Part shown: positions 32,258 to 42,415 of the stretch, piece after piece
How positions within the stretch are numbered: the stretch's first letter is position 1
How the letters are laid out: each line of letters opens with the position of its first letter
NCBI GenBank assembly: GCA_947095535.1
Contig: OX352772.1
Span: forward strand, 168,106,613-168,170,612
Direction: 5' to 3'
Source: Poecilobothrus nobilitatus
Lineage: Eukaryota > Arthropoda > Insecta > Diptera > Dolichopodidae
Length of the DNA: 64,000 nt
The notes under the pieces: model-generated
Databases searched by the model: none
The model's input: the letters and a program-made list of their open reading frames with translations, nothing else
What the model was told of the DNA's origin: nothing
Program-made: the position numbers and the translations under genes

Positions 32258-33149
32258 TGTCAAAAGCACAAATAGTATTTCAAATTCATCGTCCAGTTAG
32301 ACGTATATTTCGAAGATGAAAAATATCTCAAAGAGGTTTAAATGATACATGGGAAATTGATCTTGTAGATATGTCGGCCTATCAAGAAGTGAATAATGGA
32401 TACAAGTTCCTCTTAACTGTTATCGATATATTTTCGAAATATGCATATGCCGAAAAAGTTAAATTAAAGGCAGCAGATGACGTAGTTAAAAGTATAGAAA
32501 AAATTTTTAGAAAATATTCATTCTGACCAGGGAAAAGAATTTTTCAACAAAAATTAAAAAATTTTATGAAAAGCTATAAAATAAATCACTATCATACTTA
32601 TTCAGAAATGAAGGCTAGTGTTTGTGAAGGTTTAACAGAACATTAAAATAAATTATGTGGAGACAGTTTAGTTTACAAGCAAATTTTAAATGAATAGAAC
32701 TTTTACCAAAACTAATTGAAAAATATAATAGCACAAAACACAGTACAATTAAGTTAAAACCAAACCAAGTTACATCACAAAATGAAAAACAAATTATTCG
32801 TTCAATTTACAATTACCCTAAAATATTTAATGTTGGTGATTTTGTTAGAATTTCTAGGTCTAAAGGTACTTTTCAAAAAGGATATGAACCTAACTATTCA
32901 ACTGAAATTTTTAAAATTGCTTTCAAAAACAAGACAGACCCGATTACATATAGTTTAAAAGATTATAAAAATAAATTAGTTCATGATGGCTTCTATGAAT
33001 AACTAGTGAACTAACTAGTGTCAAAGACCCCAATGCTTATTTAATTGAAAAAATTTTAAAACAAAAAGGCACTAAAATATATGTAAAATATTTAGGCTTT
33101 GATAATAGTCATAATCAATGGTTAAGTAAATATGATATTCTTTCATAAA
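32258..33149 (+). pseudogene. Polinton integrase with chromodomain (decayed)
   Basis: It begins MSKAQIVFQIHRPVRRIF, with a stop after FRR. The core has NDTWEIDLVDM (first Asp) and FLLTVIDIFSKYAYAEKV. A broken frame gives DQGKEFFN, the second Asp motif, and MKASVCEGL marks the Glu position. The C-terminal part reads FNVGDFVRISRSKGTFQ and YSTEIFKIAFKNKTDPI. The chromodomain follows (AYLIEKILKQKGTKIYVKY, LGFDNSHNQWLSKYDIL, stop at 33149). Frameshifts and stops are frequent. It is the most complete integrase in the window. Confidence 0.85.
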
Positions 33150-33400
33150 AACGGTATAATTAGAATTTATGTAAAAAACTTTTTCTTAACTTTAGAGGAC
33201 TGTTAAATGCAACAAAGTTGTAAAAATGCTAATAGAAAAAATAAAAATAGAAAAATATTTACTAATAAAAATAAATAATTTAGGTATAGGTAAATAAAAA
33301 ATAATATTCGTTCATAAAAAAGTATAATTAGAATTTATGTAAAAGATTTTTTCTTAACTTTAGTACATTGTTAAATGCAACAATGTTGTAAAAAATGCTA
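33145..33400. repeat. Direct duplication of about 95 bp after integrase
   Basis: The segment ttcataaaaacggtataattagaatttatg...gttgtaaaaatgct at 33139-33230 recurs at 33313-33405 with few changes. The repeat starts at the integrase stop codon and contains no ORF. Confidence 0.75.
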
Positions 33401-33627
33401 TTTAAAAAAATTATAGTTTTATTATAATCAATTAGAATTTATTACATTAATAAGCAACTTACTTTAACACTTTTGGTTTTTAACTAGTTTTCTTAAGAAT
33501 TTTGATTTCTAAACAATGATAATACAATTATTTAGAAGAAAAATTTAGTATAAATAAAGTGGGATCTTTCTTAAGATATATCAATTGAAAGAAAGAGCTC
33601 AACATAATAATACAACAAGAAAGCAAA

Positions 33628-33893
33628 ATGGAAAACACAGCAGAGATTTTTGCCTACGCTCAACAAATAGAGCCAACGCAGGAGTTGGCTCCAATTAAAA
33701 GAAAAATAATAAGAAGTCAGCAAGAATCACAGACACATCAACAACAACATCATCACCATCATCATCAACAACAACAACAACAACCACAACAGCAACAGCA
33801 ACAACATCAACAACAGCAACAATAAGAAATCATTCTTCTTCAAGAAGAAGAACCACCAGCTAAAAAAAGCTTTAAAGAAGCTTTTAATAAGAA
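33628..33893 (+). CDS. His/Gln-rich ORF, cut by the Helentron-like insertion
   Basis: The start is MENTAEIFAYAQQIEPTQE, followed by a basic patch (IKRKIIRSQQ) and a long His/Gln run coded by CAA/CAT/CAG repeats. A stop at 33823 ends the ORF after 65 residues. The same frame goes on with EIILLQEEEPPAKKSFKEAF to about 33893, so the stop is probably a mutation. The ORF at 35438 may be the rest of the same gene on the other side of the insertion. No function is evident. Confidence 0.45.
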
Positions 33894-33894
33894 C

Positions 33895-35432
33895 GAGGAA
33901 GAGTGCAGTAGAGTAGACTGTGTCAACTCTGGGATACCCGTATGAACGTAATATATCCTGTTTCTATAAAACTTGAACATCTTTTAAAAACATTCAGATG
34001 TTTTAGTACCGAACTACAGAGATATATTTATGTAAATTGTAGAGTTGTATGACAGCTACCCGAATCTATTGCGCCTAGCTTCATTAACTTCCAAGAAATG
34101 CAAAAAGCCTGAACCGGCTGCTTTAGACCAATCAAATTTTACAAAAGTTTTTGGCATGCAACTCGACACTTTTTCACTAAATTGCAGATAGCCAGCTTCA
34201 ATAGACACTGAGTTATTTTCATTTAAAAAGAGAAGTTGTATGGCAGCTACCCGAACCTGTTGCACCAGCACAACCAAATTTTGCAAAAGTTGTTGCCATA
34301 AAACTTGATCATCATTTGCAAGATTTCAGACGCCTAGGTTCATTAGGTTCCAAGAGGTGCAAGAAGCCTGAACCGGCTGCTCTAGACCAACCAAATTTTA
34401 CAAAAGTTGTTCGCATGTAACTCGACACCTCTTTACTAAATTTCAGATTCCTAGCTTCAATAAACACTGAGTTATTCTCATTTAAACAGAGAAGTTGTAT
34501 GGCAACTACCCGAACCCGCCGCACCACCACAACCAAATTTTACAGAAGTTGTTGCCATAAAAGTTGATCATTATTTGCAAAATTTCAGACGCCTAGCTTC
34601 ATTAGGTTCCAAGAGGTGCAAGAAGCCTGACCCGGCTGCTCTAGACCAACCAAATTTTACAAAAGTTGTTCGCATGTAACTCGACACATCTTTACCAAAT
34701 TTCAGATTCCTAGCTTCAATAAACACTGAGTAATTCTCATTTAACCGGATAAGTTGTATGGGAGCTACCCGAACCCGCCGCACCATCACAACCAAATTTT
34801 ACAGAAATTGTTACCATAAAACTTGATCATCATTTGCAAAATTTCAGACGCTTAGCTTCATTAGGTTCCAAGAGGTGCAAGAAGCCTGAACCGGCAGCTC
34901 TAGACCAACCAAATTTTACAAAAGTTGTTCGCATGTAACTCGACACCTCTTTACTAAATTTCAGATTCCTAGCTTCAATAAACACTGAGTAATTCTCATT
35001 TAAACGGAGAAGTTGTATGGCAGCTACCGGAACCCGCCGCACCATCACAATCAAATTTTACAGAAATTGTTGCCATAAAACTTGATCATCATTTGCAAAA
35101 TTTCAGAAACCTAGCTTGAATAGATACTGAGTTATTTCTATATAAAGATAGAAGTTGTATGGCAGCTACTCGAACCCGCCGACCGAAAATGTTGGATTTA
35201 AATAGCAAAACTAAGAATTTTGCAAAAGTGACGTAAAAAAAATTTCAGCCTCCTAGCTCCTTTATTTTTTGAGTTATCGTGCGGACGGACGGACGTACAT
35301 GGCTTAATCGACTCAGAATTCGATTCTGAGCCGATCCATACCTTTGACACTATATCTAGCTCGACTCCTTTAAGGTGTCACAAACGTAATGGCAAATTTA
35401 TTATACCCGTGAACATAGTTCATACGGGTATA
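33895..35432 (-). mobile_element. HINE-1: Helentron-like non-autonomous element with internal tandem array
   Basis: The ends are inverted repeats of 14 bp (atacccgtatgaac at 33934-33947; complement at 35418-35431). Outside the left repeat, three bases away, lies a hairpin (AGAGT...ACTCT, 33910-33930). This layout is the same as at the 3' ends of the elements at 40.2 and 56.4 kb. On - a mini-me-like core is present (ctgagtcgattaagccatgtacgtccgtccgtcc, about 35275-35320, reverse strand). Its orientation is - because the core and hairpin are reversed relative to the other two. Confidence 0.7.
34056..35140. repeat. Tandem array of about 259-bp dimeric units inside HINE-1
   Basis: The segment ttcattaggttccaagaggtgc recurs at about 34079, 34338, 34598 and 34857, a period of 259 bp. 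Each unit holds two related halves of about 130 bp, one with ttgttcgcatgtaactcgacacc and one with ttgttgccataaaacttgatcatc. The three 74-aa ORFs on - are artefacts of the repeat. Confidence 0.88.
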
Positions 35433-35437
35433 AAAAT

Positions 35438-35746
35438 ATGGAAACTAGAAAGAGTTTCTTAAAAACAAAAGATATGGAGCAAGATGCGCTATATCATATA
35501 TTAAATGTAAAGCAAATTAAGACAATTTATGGTCTTAAGTGGGTCTTTGAGACCCGCAATTTAATTATATTTGTACCTCAAAAATATACTGATATTTTTG
35601 AGAATTCTAATTTTGTAAAAGAAATAAAAGAAAAAGAACATTTTGTATATAACGATAAAAATTTAAATTTAAGTATTGTAGATATATTTGAGTCTTTTAA
35701 AATAAAAAAAAATATATACAAATTACCAATAAATAATGTAAATTAG
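35438..35746 (+). CDS. 102-aa ORF, possible OB-fold nucleic-acid-binding protein
   Basis: The intact ORF reads METRKSFLKTKDMEQDALYH, ILNVKQIKTIYGLKWVFETR, LIIFVPQKYTDIF and a Lys-rich end. The strand pattern (YHILNVKQIKTIYG..W.FETRNLIIFVP) resembles short beta-barrel proteins repeated in insect genomes near virus-like elements, which I would guess to be single-strand DNA binders. It directly follows HINE-1, so its first Met may not be the original start. Confidence 0.45.
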   Translation: METRKSFLKTKDMEQDALYHILNVKQIKTIYGLKWVFETRNLIIFVPQKYTDIFENSNFVKEIKEKEHFVYNDKNLNLSIVDIFESFKIKKNIYKLPINNVN

Positions 35747-35904
35747 TTTGTAGTTATAAGTTTTTATTATTATTAATAAATAAAAATAAAATTTAAAAAA
35801 AAGTATAAATTTCTTTTATTTAGTTGCTTTATTTTTTCAGATTCAGATTTATATGTACCTAAATTGATTTTGAAATTGAAATTAACAAAATTGATTTATT
35901 TAAT

Positions 35905-36190
35905 ATTTTTTTTTTTAGTAAAAACACAGGTATTTCATAAAAGAGCCAAGAAAAATTACATCATACATTAAATTTTTGAACCGGAATAAAAATCTCTACT
36001 TGCTACCTTGTAACATTTTTTTCTGTACAGATCGATATGTATTTATTTTACTATTTGAAATTTTGATATTGTTTATACACCATCTAACTAGATTTAAAAA
36101 TTCAATTTTAATTTCTTTATTTATATACTCTGAAAACTTAAAGTTTGACTGGGTGCTACAGTATATAACGCAGTTCAATTTTATTGGCAA
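35905..36190 (-). pseudogene. Degenerate paralogue of the 183-aa gene
   Basis: The - strand reads FKFSEYINKEIKIEFLNLVR, NTYRSVQKKMLQGSK, a stop, then FRFKNLMYDVIFLGSFMKY in shifting frames. Its end matches the SRLFFEIPVLLENK end of the gene at 36557-37107, and the spacing of the two blocks is alike. A local gene duplication is likely, but the similarity is modest. Confidence 0.35.
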
Positions 36191-36229
36191 ATCATTTTCA
36201 ATTCAATTCTGGCAAGATATTTAATTAAA

Positions 36230-36472
36230 ATGGCAGCTGATTCAACAACATTTCCATTTACTGAAGAAACTGCAATAGTCAGTATACTAAATGAGGTCCA
36301 AGTTAATGAAATTACATCCACCGTAGATGAGGAGGAATTAATGGAAACTGAAGAATTCATACCACCGTTTCAAGTCTTAGATGAAGATATAGTGGAACAA
36401 CAAATTTGGGAAATAAATAACCAAGAAGAAGATCCTGACTATTTGGCAGAACATTTTAGAAATAATATATAA
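36230..36472 (+). CDS. 80-aa acidic ORF, unknown
   Basis: The intact ORF reads MAADSTTFPFTEETAIVSIL, VDEEELMETEEFIPPFQVLD, QQIWEINNQEEDPDYLAEHF. It is strongly acidic with no membrane segment. Poly-A-type signals (aataaaaaacaaattaaataaa) follow. It converges with the 183-aa gene. A transcription-regulator-like role is possible from charge alone, which is weak evidence. Confidence 0.5.
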   Translation: MAADSTTFPFTEETAIVSILNEVQVNEITSTVDEEELMETEEFIPPFQVLDEDIVEQQIWEINNQEEDPDYLAEHFRNNI

Positions 36473-36556
36473 GAATATTTGTGTAAATGTATATGTATCT
36501 ATTATATATAAGTAATTCATAATAAAAAACAAATTAAATAAAATTTAAAAATTTTT

Positions 36557-37107
36557 TCATTTATTGTTATTTTTGTTTAAAACATTAGAAATTTTATTTT
36601 CTAGTAGTACAGGTATTTCAAAAAACAATCTAGAATAATTGCATTGAACGCTACAACGTTGTGTTGGAATATATATTTCGTCGTGCAATTTCATAACATG
36701 TTTTTCTTGACACGTTTTTATATATTTAATAACATATTTCCGTACATTTGATTCAGTACTTTTATTGTGTATCATTACAGCTTGAAGAAAATCAATTAAG
36801 TTGTAAAATGTGTCAGCTTCCTCCTTGTTAATACTAAGACATCGACCAATAACAAGTCTTAACCCATATTTTAAACATAATTTTATATTCTTTATTGATT
36901 GTTTCGAGTACCTTTCACAAAATTGCTGATGGAACTTACACCAATCACGATATTTTAAAATAGCTGGCTTTTTTTAAATTCGATTAAAAATATAAGTAGC
37001 TACAAGAGATTCTGTATCAAAACCAAAAAGAACTTTTAATGACTGATTTTTGTTGAGAAAATATGTAGAACTCAACATCAAATTTGTGTTCGAACCTTGG
37101 TCTTCCA
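36557..37107 (-). pseudogene. 183-aa gene of the virion block, one stop
   Basis: The reading starts MEDQGSNTNLMLSSTYFLNK and continues LKVLFGFDTESLVATYIF. There is a single stop near 36975, then YRDWCKFHQQFCERYSKQ, YGLRLVIGRCLSINKEEAD, VMIHNKSTESNVRKY and SRLFFEIPVLLENK. Six Cys are spread through it. It lies 30 bp downstream of the protease on the same strand. I do not recognise a domain. Its near-intact frame amid decay is notable. Confidence 0.5.
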
Positions 37108-37137
37108 TTACTACGTTTTAACTAAAGCTTTTTAATA

Positions 37138-37656
37138 TTAATTGTATTGCTTAGGTACACAAGATTGTGAAAAATTTAAATTTCCAAATAAGTTGTAAAA
37201 CATATTAATAATCAGATTGTCGTTTTCTATATGATTATCTTTGCTAAATTCATTCAAAAAAGTTTTCATGCTTAAACCAAAACATCTATACCAACCATAA
37301 ACCCAACAGTATTGTCCACATACATTCGAAAGAACACTCTGTATCTGCCAATTATTAAAAACTATACTCTGATTTTTTAAATATTTCAAAATTTCCGGTT
37401 TATCTGGAACTCCACCATACGAATCAAAATATTCTGTGCAACCATGCTTTGGAATATAAAGCGCAAGCCAATGTGTTCCTGAATCTTTTATCTTGTCTGT
37501 ATTTACAATTAGGTTACAATTACAAATGTTCTGATTTATATAAAAAGTAGGTGTTTCTATTATTTTTGGAATTTTGTCTAAAACAAAAACTACCTTAAAA
37601 TATTTGTTTGTAAATTTGTTACATTTTAAAACACTAGTTATTTCTAAAGTGTTCAT
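37138..37656 (-). CDS. Adenovirus-like (adenain, C5) maturation protease, intact
   Basis: The 172-residue ORF is uninterrupted. It holds DSGTHWLALYIPKHG (catalytic His), TEYFDSYGG (acidic partner), LKNQSIVFNNWQIQSVLSN and VCGQYCWVYGWYRCF. In the last, Gln upstream and Cys in NVCGQYC fit the adenain oxyanion and nucleophile positions. Its length is close to adenain (about 200 aa). The start at MNTLEITSVLKCNKF lies 75 bp downstream of the 92-aa ORF. It differs strongly from the protease at 28 kb. The enzyme would cleave capsid precursors such as the pVI-like protein. Confidence 0.88.
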   Translation of the reverse strand: MNTLEITSVLKCNKFTNKYFKVVFVLDKIPKIIETPTFYINQNICNCNLIVNTDKIKDSGTHWLALYIPKHGCTEYFDSYGGVPDKPEILKYLKNQSIVFNNWQIQSVLSNVCGQYCWVYGWYRCFGLSMKTFLNEFSKDNHIENDNLIINMFYNLFGNLNFSQSCVPKQYN

Positions 37657-37731
37657 AACTCAAACTGACTCAAACCATACACTCTACTTATTTCATTAAT
37701 GTAGTTCATTAAAAACTCCTTTTTTATTTTT

Positions 37732-38010
37732 TCATTTGTTATAAATCACATCAAATTTTTCTAGCACCTGTCTTAATTCTTTATTAATTTTATAATTATG
37801 TACAGTTGCAAAAGAGTAATTTTCAAAATTTTCATTTATAATTTCTTTTGTTGGGAATTTGTAAGAAAACTCTTTTACAATTTTTTTAAAAGGTTCTTTA
37901 ATTCTAACTAAACAAATATCTTTTACAAGTAAAGTATTTTTATCGTCACAACAAAACTTTAAGTCCACAAGTGCAAGGACGATGACATCTTGTTGAATAT
38001 TCAAATACAT
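37732..38010 (-). CDS. 92-aa ORF between major capsid and protease, unknown
   Basis: The intact ORF reads MYLNIQQDVIVLALVDLKFC, KNTLLVKDICLVRIKEPFKK, FSYKFPTKEIINENFENY and ELRQVLEKFDVIYNK. It looks like a mixed alpha/beta soluble protein. The beginning (hydrophobic strand, then LVDLKFC) could be part of a larger enzyme fold, but too little is left to judge. Reading beyond the stop is broken, so a longer original is possible. Confidence 0.5.
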   Translation of the reverse strand: MYLNIQQDVIVLALVDLKFCCDDKNTLLVKDICLVRIKEPFKKIVKEFSYKFPTKEIINENFENYSFATVHNYKINKELRQVLEKFDVIYNK

Positions 38011-38085
38011 GTTTCAATATTCTATTTATAGATTTGTAAATATATTTCGATTTTTATCAATTTGTATGCTTGCATCAAATTCTCC

Positions 38086-39323
38086 TTAAACAATAGCAGT
38101 TAGTGTAGATGTAAGTGGTTTTGATAGCCTTGTCTCAATTCTAACTGTACCCTGGTTTAGTAAACCTTGACATACTTCATTTCCAGATGCATCTGGAGTT
38201 AAATCAAAAGCAAGTATAAAAAATCCATTACTAAACATAGACTTTGTTATCTGATGACCTTTATCATTGTGGTAAATTCCAGTTCCTGGAAAAAGTGTAC
38301 TGTATGCTCTTGTGCAGGAATTATTTTCATGTGAAAAACTGGCTTCAATTGCTAAATTAGGTATTTGAACACCATTTACGTTTAACACAAATTGTGAAAT
38401 ATCAAAATGTTTAAAAATTTATGGGTTTTTTGATCTTTTTCCAGAGTAACCCACATTTTCTGTCATTCACAAAATTATTGTGTTTGGCAACTGCTCAATA
38501 AAAACATTATCAAGTGAATATTGACGAGCTGTTCATTGGAATTGTAAAACTTTTTATTTCAACGCGTTTATAATTGTATTTAGCATTGAATTTACCAAGA
38601 ACAGCATTGTGTGCTAAGAGTACGCATGGATTAACGGTAACATGCCTCATAAATATCGTGGCTTCTATAATTTTTAATTGTGATTCATCAGAATCGTCTG
38701 CAAATAGATAAAAATCTGGTTTTTCAAGTTTTAAAACTATACGAATGTCAACATTATTTATAAGTAGAGTAGGTTGATTAAACATATCTACGTGCAGTTT
38801 ACCCATAAATTCCACTACATTGCTGTTATGATACAATTTTTGGCGCTCCTTTGAACCATTTTTATCAGATTTAGCTATATTTGATTTATCTAAAATCCAT
38901 CCTGCACATTCTAAATGAGTTGCAGCAGCATCTGTACCATAATTTAATATAGATTCAATATAAGCTCTATAGTGATAATTTCCATCAGATGGTGTTTTAT
39001 TTTTGCCATTTAATTGAACATTACATTGTTTATTAAAGAATGTAAAATGTTATTAACTACACCTGGTTGTATATTTTTCCTTCAGCATTTTTATCATTAT
39101 TTCAATGCGTTTCATCTTTCTTTAAGATCTGTACTTTTAATCTCAAATATGTAGAAAACAAATCTCTATATGTATCGCCATGACCCAGTGAAACAAATTC
39201 AATAGTTGAAGGGTTGTCTAAAGAAGCAATAGGATTGTAGGAAACTTCTTCAGATCGTAAAATGCTAGACTGAATGGGTTGGATTTTAAAAATATCCAAC
39301 TCAGATTTCATACACTCAATCAT
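38086..39323 (-). pseudogene. Major capsid protein (double jelly-roll), Polinton/adintovirus type
   Basis: The N-terminus is at 39323 (MIECMKSELDIFKIQPIQSS, FVSLGHGDTYRDLFSTYLRL). It breaks at about 39100 and continues as YHYRAYIESILNYG and AATHLECAGWILD. The 38836-38510 block has VEFMGKLHVDMFNQPTLLIN, RIVLKLEKPDFYLFADDSD and YKRVEIKSFTIPMNSSS. The last block (38388-38086) has GVQIPNLAIEASFSHENN, YHNDKGHQITKSMF, ILAFDLTPDASGNE. The total is about 410 residues. Four or so frame breaks divide it. Order and spacing are canonical for the double jelly-roll capsid of Polintons. Confidence 0.88.
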
Positions 39324-39329
39324 AATTAA

Positions 39330-39767
39330 TCAAAAATATCTTTATGTTTCTTTTTGTTATTATCTTTGCGTCGTTTTGACGTGAAGTAGTTTAAATTTTT
39401 AATGAATGGTCTTTTTATAGCTTTTCGCGTTCTTTTATCAGAACAATACATTTCATTCAGTTTTCGTACGGCACCACGTCATACATTTTTGACAACCTTT
39501 TTACTACGATTTGCTTTGCATAACTTCTTTTAAATTTGCACCAAATGCAATATCAGATAAAGCATTAATACCAGAGTTAATAACCTCTTTTTTCAAAATA
39601 TCAGCGTCTGAAGTAAATAATGGTTTCAAATATCTAAAAAGTCCCCCAAAAAAGCTTCCCAATCCGCGGCCTCTTTGAAAAGGTACGGTTGAATGTAATA
39701 AAGGGCCGATATCATCAAGTCCTCTACCAGATTGAATTAAATAATACTTATAGTATACTCTCTCCAT
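39330..39767 (-). pseudogene. pVI-like minor virion protein, full length
   Basis: The 87-residue open part starts YYKYYLIQSGRGLDDIG and has the Gly-rich amphipathic segment GRGLGSFFGGLFRYLKPLF, then LKKEVINSGINALSDIAFG. Past one stop it continues VVKNV, RGAVRKLNEMYCSDKRTRKA and the basic tail TSKRRKDNNKKKHKDIFD at 39330, 7 bp before the capsid start. A membrane-lytic helix plus a basic, protease-cleavable tail is the adenovirus pVI plan. Confidence 0.75.
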
Positions 39768-40213
39768 AATAAATAAAATAAAATAATATATAGTTTTGTA
39801 AAATCGCTTTTATTTATACTTTTTTAAAATGTAATACAATTTTTGCTGGAATTGGAAAAGTTTAGTTTGTATCCATATTTATCACATAAAAGTAATGAAA
39901 TGTTATTAAATGATTTCTCCACATTGCAATATTGAATATTACTGAATTCTTTCACAGTATCAGTGAAAGAATTTTGTATGTTAACAGATCTTAAACATCT
40001 TACATCTTTATCACCTATTTTTTGGGGTTCAATTATATCTGTATATATAAAACACATATCTGGTTTAATAATTGGAATTAATTGTACACTATCTATAAAA
40101 GTTTTGAAAGCTTCTATTACACATGGTTAATATTTTTTAAATTCTGTAACTTTCGAAGATACTTGATTGAAACATGTTGTCAAAAGCCCTTCCAGGGTGT
40201 AAGCGTAATTTGC

Positions 40214-42415
40214 TCTTATTATACCCTACACCTAAAGTATAGGGTATATTAACTTTGGTATGGTGTTTGTAACCACCAAAAGGAAGCGAGTTAGGTATAG
40301 ACATGTATATATATTCTGAATCAGGATCACCGCCGCAGTCGATTTAGCGATGTCCGTCCGTCCGTCCGTCCGTCCGTACGCACGATAACTCAAAAAATAA
40401 TGATGTTATCTTGATGAAATTTATATAGTAGGTTACTAATTACGAAAGAAAGGCTAAGTTCGAATCTGGACAAAATCCGTCCATGGGTTCGGATTCTGGA
40501 AGCTTCCGAATGATTCCGGAGCAAATGAGATTATCTCTAAAAGCAACAAAGATAGAACTTTCAAATTTTGTACAATGATGTTTCTTCCCGTTCGATTTAT
40601 GTCTCTGAAATTTAAGAGGATTTGGACCATGGGTTTGCGTTTTGGAAGCTTCCTAACGAGCAGCAGAGCAAATGAGATTATCGCCAAAACCAACAAAGAT
40701 AGAACCTTTAAATTTTGTACAATGATGTTCCTTCCCGTTCGATTTATATCTCTGAAATTTAAGAGGATTTGGTCCATGGGTTTGGATTTGGAAGCTTCCG
40801 AGCGAACCCCAGAGCAAATGGGATTATCTCCAAAACCAATAAAGATATAACCTTTACTTTTGGCAGAATGGTGTTCTTTCATGTATGATTTAGGCCTCTG
40901 AAATTTAAGAGGATTTGGTCCACGGGTTTGGATTTGGAAGCTTCCGAACGAACACCAGAGCAAATGAGATTATCTCCAAAACCAACTAAGATATAACCTT
41001 TAAATTTGGCAGAGTGGTGTTCTTTCATGTTTTATTTAAGTCTCTGAAATGTGAGAAGATTTGGTCCATGGGTTCGGGGTTTGGAAGCTTCCGAACGAGC
41101 CCCAGAGCAAACGAGATTATCTCCAAAACCAATAAAGATAGAACCTTTAAATTTTTTATAATGATGTTTCTTCCAGTTTGATTTATGTCTCTAAAATTTA
41201 AGAGGATGTGGTCCATGGGTTTTGATTTTGGAAGTTTCCGAAAGAGCCCCAGACCAAATGAGATTATCTCCAAAAACAACAAATATATAGGCTTTAAATT
41301 TGCCCGAATGGTGTTTTTTCATGTTTGATTTAGGTCTCTGAAATTTGAGAGGATTTGGCCATGGGTTTAAATTTGAAAGAATTTGAACCGTGGATTCGAA
41401 TTTTGGAAGCTTCCGAACGAGCCGCAGAGCAAATGAGATTATATCCAATACGAACAAAGGTCGAACCTTTGAATTTGGTACAATGGTGTTCTTTTGAACA
41501 ATGGTGTTTGATTTATGTCTCTGAAATTTAAGAGGATTTATCCATGGGTTTGGTTTTGGAAGCTTCCGAACGAGCCCCAGAGCAAATGAGATTATCTCCA
41601 ACACCAATAAAGATATAACCTTTACTTTTGGCAGAATGGTGTTCTTTCATGTATGATTTAGGCCTCTGAAATTTGAGAGGATTTGGTCCTTGGGTTCGGA
41701 TTTTGAAAGCTTCCGAACGAGCCTCAGAGCAAATTATATTATCTCCAAATGCAACAAAGATATAACCTTTAAATTAGGCAGAATGGTATTCCTTCATGTT
41801 TGATTTATGTTTCTGAAATTTGTGAGAATTTGGTCCATGGGTTCAAATCTTGGAAGCTTCCGGACGAGCCCCAGAGCAAACGAGTATATCACCACAACCA
41901 ACAAAGATAGAACTTTTATTTTTAGTACAAAGGTGTTCTGTTATGTTTCCTTTTCTGTAAAATTGGAAACTGACATTTGAAAGAATTTGAACCATGGGTT
42001 CGTATTTTGGAAACTTCCGGACGAGCACAAGAGCAACGAGCATATCTCCAAAACCAACAAAAGTAGAACCTTTGAATTTAATAGAATGGTGTTCTGGCAA
42101 ATTTTCTTTATGTTCCTGAGATGGATTCGATGAATTGGAGTGGCAATTCGGGTAGCTGACACAAACCTCCCAAGGACTACCAATCTTCGAAAATAATTAA
42201 GATAGAAACTTAAAATTTTATACAAGGGTGTCAAGCATATCCCAAGCTGATGCCTCTTTTACGTTCTTGAAATTCGAGTTGAATAAGACAGAAAAGGGAA
42301 GAAGTTCAAGCAGCTGCCAAAAACACTTATGGATTTTTAATTTAATTCGAATTATTCAGCTGTAGGGTATTAATAAGTCGGTTGCATCGACTTACTGTTA
42401 CATTTACTTATTTTT
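40214..42415 (+). mobile_element. HINE-2: Helentron-like non-autonomous element in the penton gene
   Basis: The 5' end is ttataccctacacctaaagtatagggtat, which folds on itself. A mini-me-like core (tatatattctgaatcaggatcacc...gcagtcgatttagcgatg) leads into (tccg)n at 40351-40375. The 3' end repeats tgtagggtat as an inverted copy of the start, then a hairpin aagtcg-gttgcat-cgactt at 42375-42393, then actgttacatttactta. HINE-3 at 56.4 kb has the same ends. Confidence 0.78.
40445..42120. repeat. Tandem array of about 147-bp units inside HINE-2 (11 units)
   Basis: The segment gaagcttccgaacgagccccagagcaaatg recurs near 40501, 40649, 40795, 40941, 41089, 41235, 41409, 41561, 41708, 41857 and 42010. 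Most intervals are 146-153 bp, with one of 174. ORFs in it on both strands are periodic artefacts. Confidence 0.9.

Noticed and set aside
34056..35054. Series of near-identical 74-76 aa ORFs on the - strand
   Set aside because: They recur with the 259-bp array and run through HINE-1. They are not a protein family.
40454..42234. Several ORFs up to 169 aa on - and + with repeated motifs
   Set aside because: They arise from the 147-bp array of HINE-2.
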